Shown piece by piece: positions 16,268-17,770 of a stretch of DNA of 17,770 nucleotides. The DNA comes from Isotricha intestinalis (Eukaryota > Ciliophora > Litostomatea > Vestibuliferida > Isotrichidae): the NCBI GenBank assembly GCA_023807065.1, contig JAJJLU010004144.1, positions 1-17,770 on the forward strand, read 5' to 3'. The notes beneath the pieces were generated by a model that was given only the letters and a program-made list of their open reading frames with translations, was not told the DNA's origin and made no database searches. The translations under genes were made by a program, and so were the position numbers. Positions within the stretch are counted from its first letter, which is position 1, and every line of letters starts with the position of its first letter.

Positions 16268-17314
16268 TTTAAGTTATTTTTTGTTTTAAATATTTATATT
16301 TTAGAATTTAAAGAACAAAAAAAATTAAAATAAAAATTATTTTTATTTATTTAAATAATGTTTTATTAAAATTTTTGGTTGGAGAAAAGTTTTGAGAGTT
16401 TGTTTTTAAGATTAAGACTTAAACTTCTTTTCTTTTTTCTTTTTTATTGAATTCTTTTTTATTTTTTTTTCTAAAAATTTTTATTCATATTTTTTTCTTA
16501 ATATTTCATAATAAACATTTTCATTTAAATTAATATAATTCTTTCTTTTAATTTCTAATATCTCTTTAGTGTTATATTTTATTTCTTCATTATCTTTTAT
16601 AAAATTATTTTTATATATTGAACTTCTATCAATGAACATTTTTTTGGTGAATTTATTTTCCTAAAATTTTTTCTTCTTTCATTCTAAATATAATATTTTT
16701 GTTAATATGATTAAACTCAATTAATCATTTACATTTTCTTTCAGAATTAAATTATGATGAATAATTATTTGAAAATAGTTCATTTGAAATATTTTTTTCT
16801 TAAAATTTAATATCTTTTTGAGAAATATAATCATCATCTTCATCATAATTGGTATGTAATGTTTTTAATAAATTGTTTATTGATTATTTTATCTCTTTTT
16901 TCAAAATAATGATATTATTCTAATTATTTCATTTTAGGCAAAACAAGTTATCGTCAATGATATTAATTTATTTAGTATTATGTTTATATTGTTTCTGAAT
17001 AGTTTCCTAACTTTACTCTATTATTTATTATTTATTTTTTTTTTGATTTTTTTTAACTGTTTTTATTTGATTTTGTTTTTCATTTTAATTTATTTTTTAT
17101 TATTTATTTATTTGCAATCTTTCTAAATTATAACATCTTAAAATTCCAATATAAAAATTATAAAACTATTTCTCATAAATGAATGAAAAAAAATTATATA
17201 GAAATTGAATTTTAAAAAAAACAATTAAAATCACCAAATAAAATATTTCATAAATTTAAAAAGATCCTTTGATACACAAAAATAAGTAATAATTTTAAAT
17301 TAATTGATATTTGT
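16268..17314. other. 1-kb spacer containing a decayed gene
   Basis: This 1047-bp stretch separates the start of the charged protein gene from the stop of the invertase-like gene, both on the minus strand. Its left end should contain the promoter of the charged protein gene. The interval 16363-16919 has coding-like composition on the minus strand and is listed as a pseudogene. From about 16990 to 17300 I see only A/T-rich sequence with long T and TTATT runs, and no gene. Confidence 0.55.
16363..16919 (-). pseudogene. Decayed Lys/Asn-rich protein gene
   Basis: Read on the minus strand, this interval shows protein-like segments joined by stops and frame changes. In order they include SINNLLKTLHT and NYDEDDDYISQKDIKF (about 16884-16803), then EKNISNELFSNNYSS after an in-frame TAA, MKEEKILG, and then a 59-codon open stretch from 16660 to a TAA at 16481-16483. 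That stretch contains an ATG at 16639 and segments such as FIDRSSIYKNNFIKDNEE and YINLNENVYYEILRKKYE. After it comes a basic end (RKKKRSLSLNLKNKLSKLF) finishing in two adjacent stops. The composition matches real genes here and not the flanking spacer. The 52-codon ORF could instead be a genuine small gene. No family is recognised. Confidence 0.45.
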
Positions 17315-17770
17315 TTACAAATCAGTTTCTTGATCTAACCTTCTCGAACCAGAATCACTTTCAGTACTATCATTCTTAATAAAATCAAGTTGTCTAATTC
17401 TAATAGAACCTTCATAAGCACCTTCTATACTTTCAACAACATCAACAACACTAATAAAATTACCACCAGAAAAGAAGAAAGTATTTAGTCATTGTAGCAA
17501 AGCATTTCTTTTTATCACTATCTTCCATATTTACAAATAATTCAACAATATTTCTATCAATTAAACCATAAATAGTCCATCTATTTTCAGGTAAAGAATT
17601 GGGAGTAAACATTGTGAATTTTTCAGTAAAAGATGGATTTTCTTTTACCCATTGAACATTTGTGTGACCTCTATCTAAAAATACTGATTCTGCATTTGCA
17701 AAGTAACCTATTTTTAAATATTCATCTGGATTTGAGCCTCCTCTAAAATAAAATGTTAACATTGAAGATT
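17315..17770 (-). pseudogene. GH32 invertase-like (beta-fructofuranosidase) C-terminal part, frameshifted; 5' end beyond window
   Basis: This is the C-terminal beta-sandwich of a glycoside hydrolase family 32 enzyme, which cleaves sucrose or other beta-fructosides. Landmarks are NPDEYLKIGYFANAESVFLDRG, VKENPSFTEKFT and YGLIDRNIVELFVN. They resemble the yeast-type invertase blocks NPEEYLRMG, FFLDRG, VKENPYFT and YGLLDQNILELYFN more than bacterial ones. The catalytic five-bladed propeller lies outside the window. The frame runs from the right edge and would stop at 17460-17462 after a non-homologous tail. The homologous sequence (NTFFFSGGNFISVVDVV, SIEGAYEGSIRIRQLD) continues in the frame one base on, to a TAA at 17315-17317. 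The shift lies in or just after the AAA at 17484-17486. It is a true frameshift or a one-base sequencing error. The family call is secure; whether it is broken is not. Confidence 0.75.

Noticed and set aside
16481..16919. TAA read as Gln, which would extend the decayed gene
   Set aside because: TAA ends complete domains in most other genes here, and this stretch also has a TGA and a frame change that recoding would not fix.
17484..17486. Euplotes-type programmed +1 frameshift in the invertase gene
   Set aside because: That mechanism needs a slippery codon followed by a stop (AAA-TAA or AAA-TAG). Here AAA is followed by TAC, so a mutation or sequencing error is simpler.
1..17770. tRNA, rRNA, transposase or integrase genes
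   Set aside because: No tRNA T-loop box, rRNA-like block, terminal inverted repeats around an ORF or transposase motif was seen on either strand.

Overview
This is a very A+T-rich piece of a eukaryotic genome, most likely from a protist. It encodes eukaryote-only proteins: a calpain, the RNA polymerase II factor TFIIF-beta, a seven-bladed WD40 propeller, RING modules and an SLC35F6-like transporter. There are no bacterial operons or ribosome binding sites. Nearly every gene is one uninterrupted ORF, so introns are rare or absent here. TAA is the usual stop, with TAG (WD40 gene) and TGA (gene at 15188-16267) used once each, which points to the standard genetic code. A LamG-like secreted protein with a Cys-rich tail, an acyl-anchored calpain and Cys-rich membrane proteins fit an alveolate, for example a ciliate that kept the standard code. 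The fungal-type invertase and extreme A+T content also recall anaerobic gut fungi. I cannot decide between these from the window alone.

Layout, left to right. At 1-775 (minus) lies the 5' part of a secreted, mucin-like protein with 18 ten-residue repeats, open at the left edge. At 992-3853 (minus) is a calpain-MORN protease with a lipid-anchor N-terminus, divergently paired with a secreted LamG-like protein at 4042-5175 (plus). A small coiled-coil protein (5254-5859, plus) converges on a Cys-rich, single-pass, double-RING protein (5948-6664, minus), with a hairpin-forming repeat between them. TFIIF-beta (7186-7845, minus) diverges across about 0.8 kb from a large LRR protein (8658-10709, plus). 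After another 0.8 kb come a WD40 protein (11535-12656) and an SLC35F6-like transporter (12739-13821) on the plus strand, then an unrecognised Lys/Glu-rich protein (14195-14971). That last gene converges on a very charged protein (15188-16267, minus). The right end holds a decayed gene (about 16363-16919, minus) and the 3' end of a GH32 invertase-like gene (17315 to beyond 17770, minus) carrying a one-base frameshift.

The genes look independently transcribed and functionally unrelated: surface/secretory proteins, a signalling protease, general transcription, transport and cytoskeletal or structural proteins. I saw no defence island, CRISPR array, transposon, tRNA or rRNA. The most unusual signals are block-wise switching between A-ending and T-ending codons inside single genes, the frameshifted fungal-type invertase, the acyl-anchored calpain-MORN fusion, a double-RING receptor-like protein lacking a signal peptide, and a motif pair shared upstream of two plus-strand genes.
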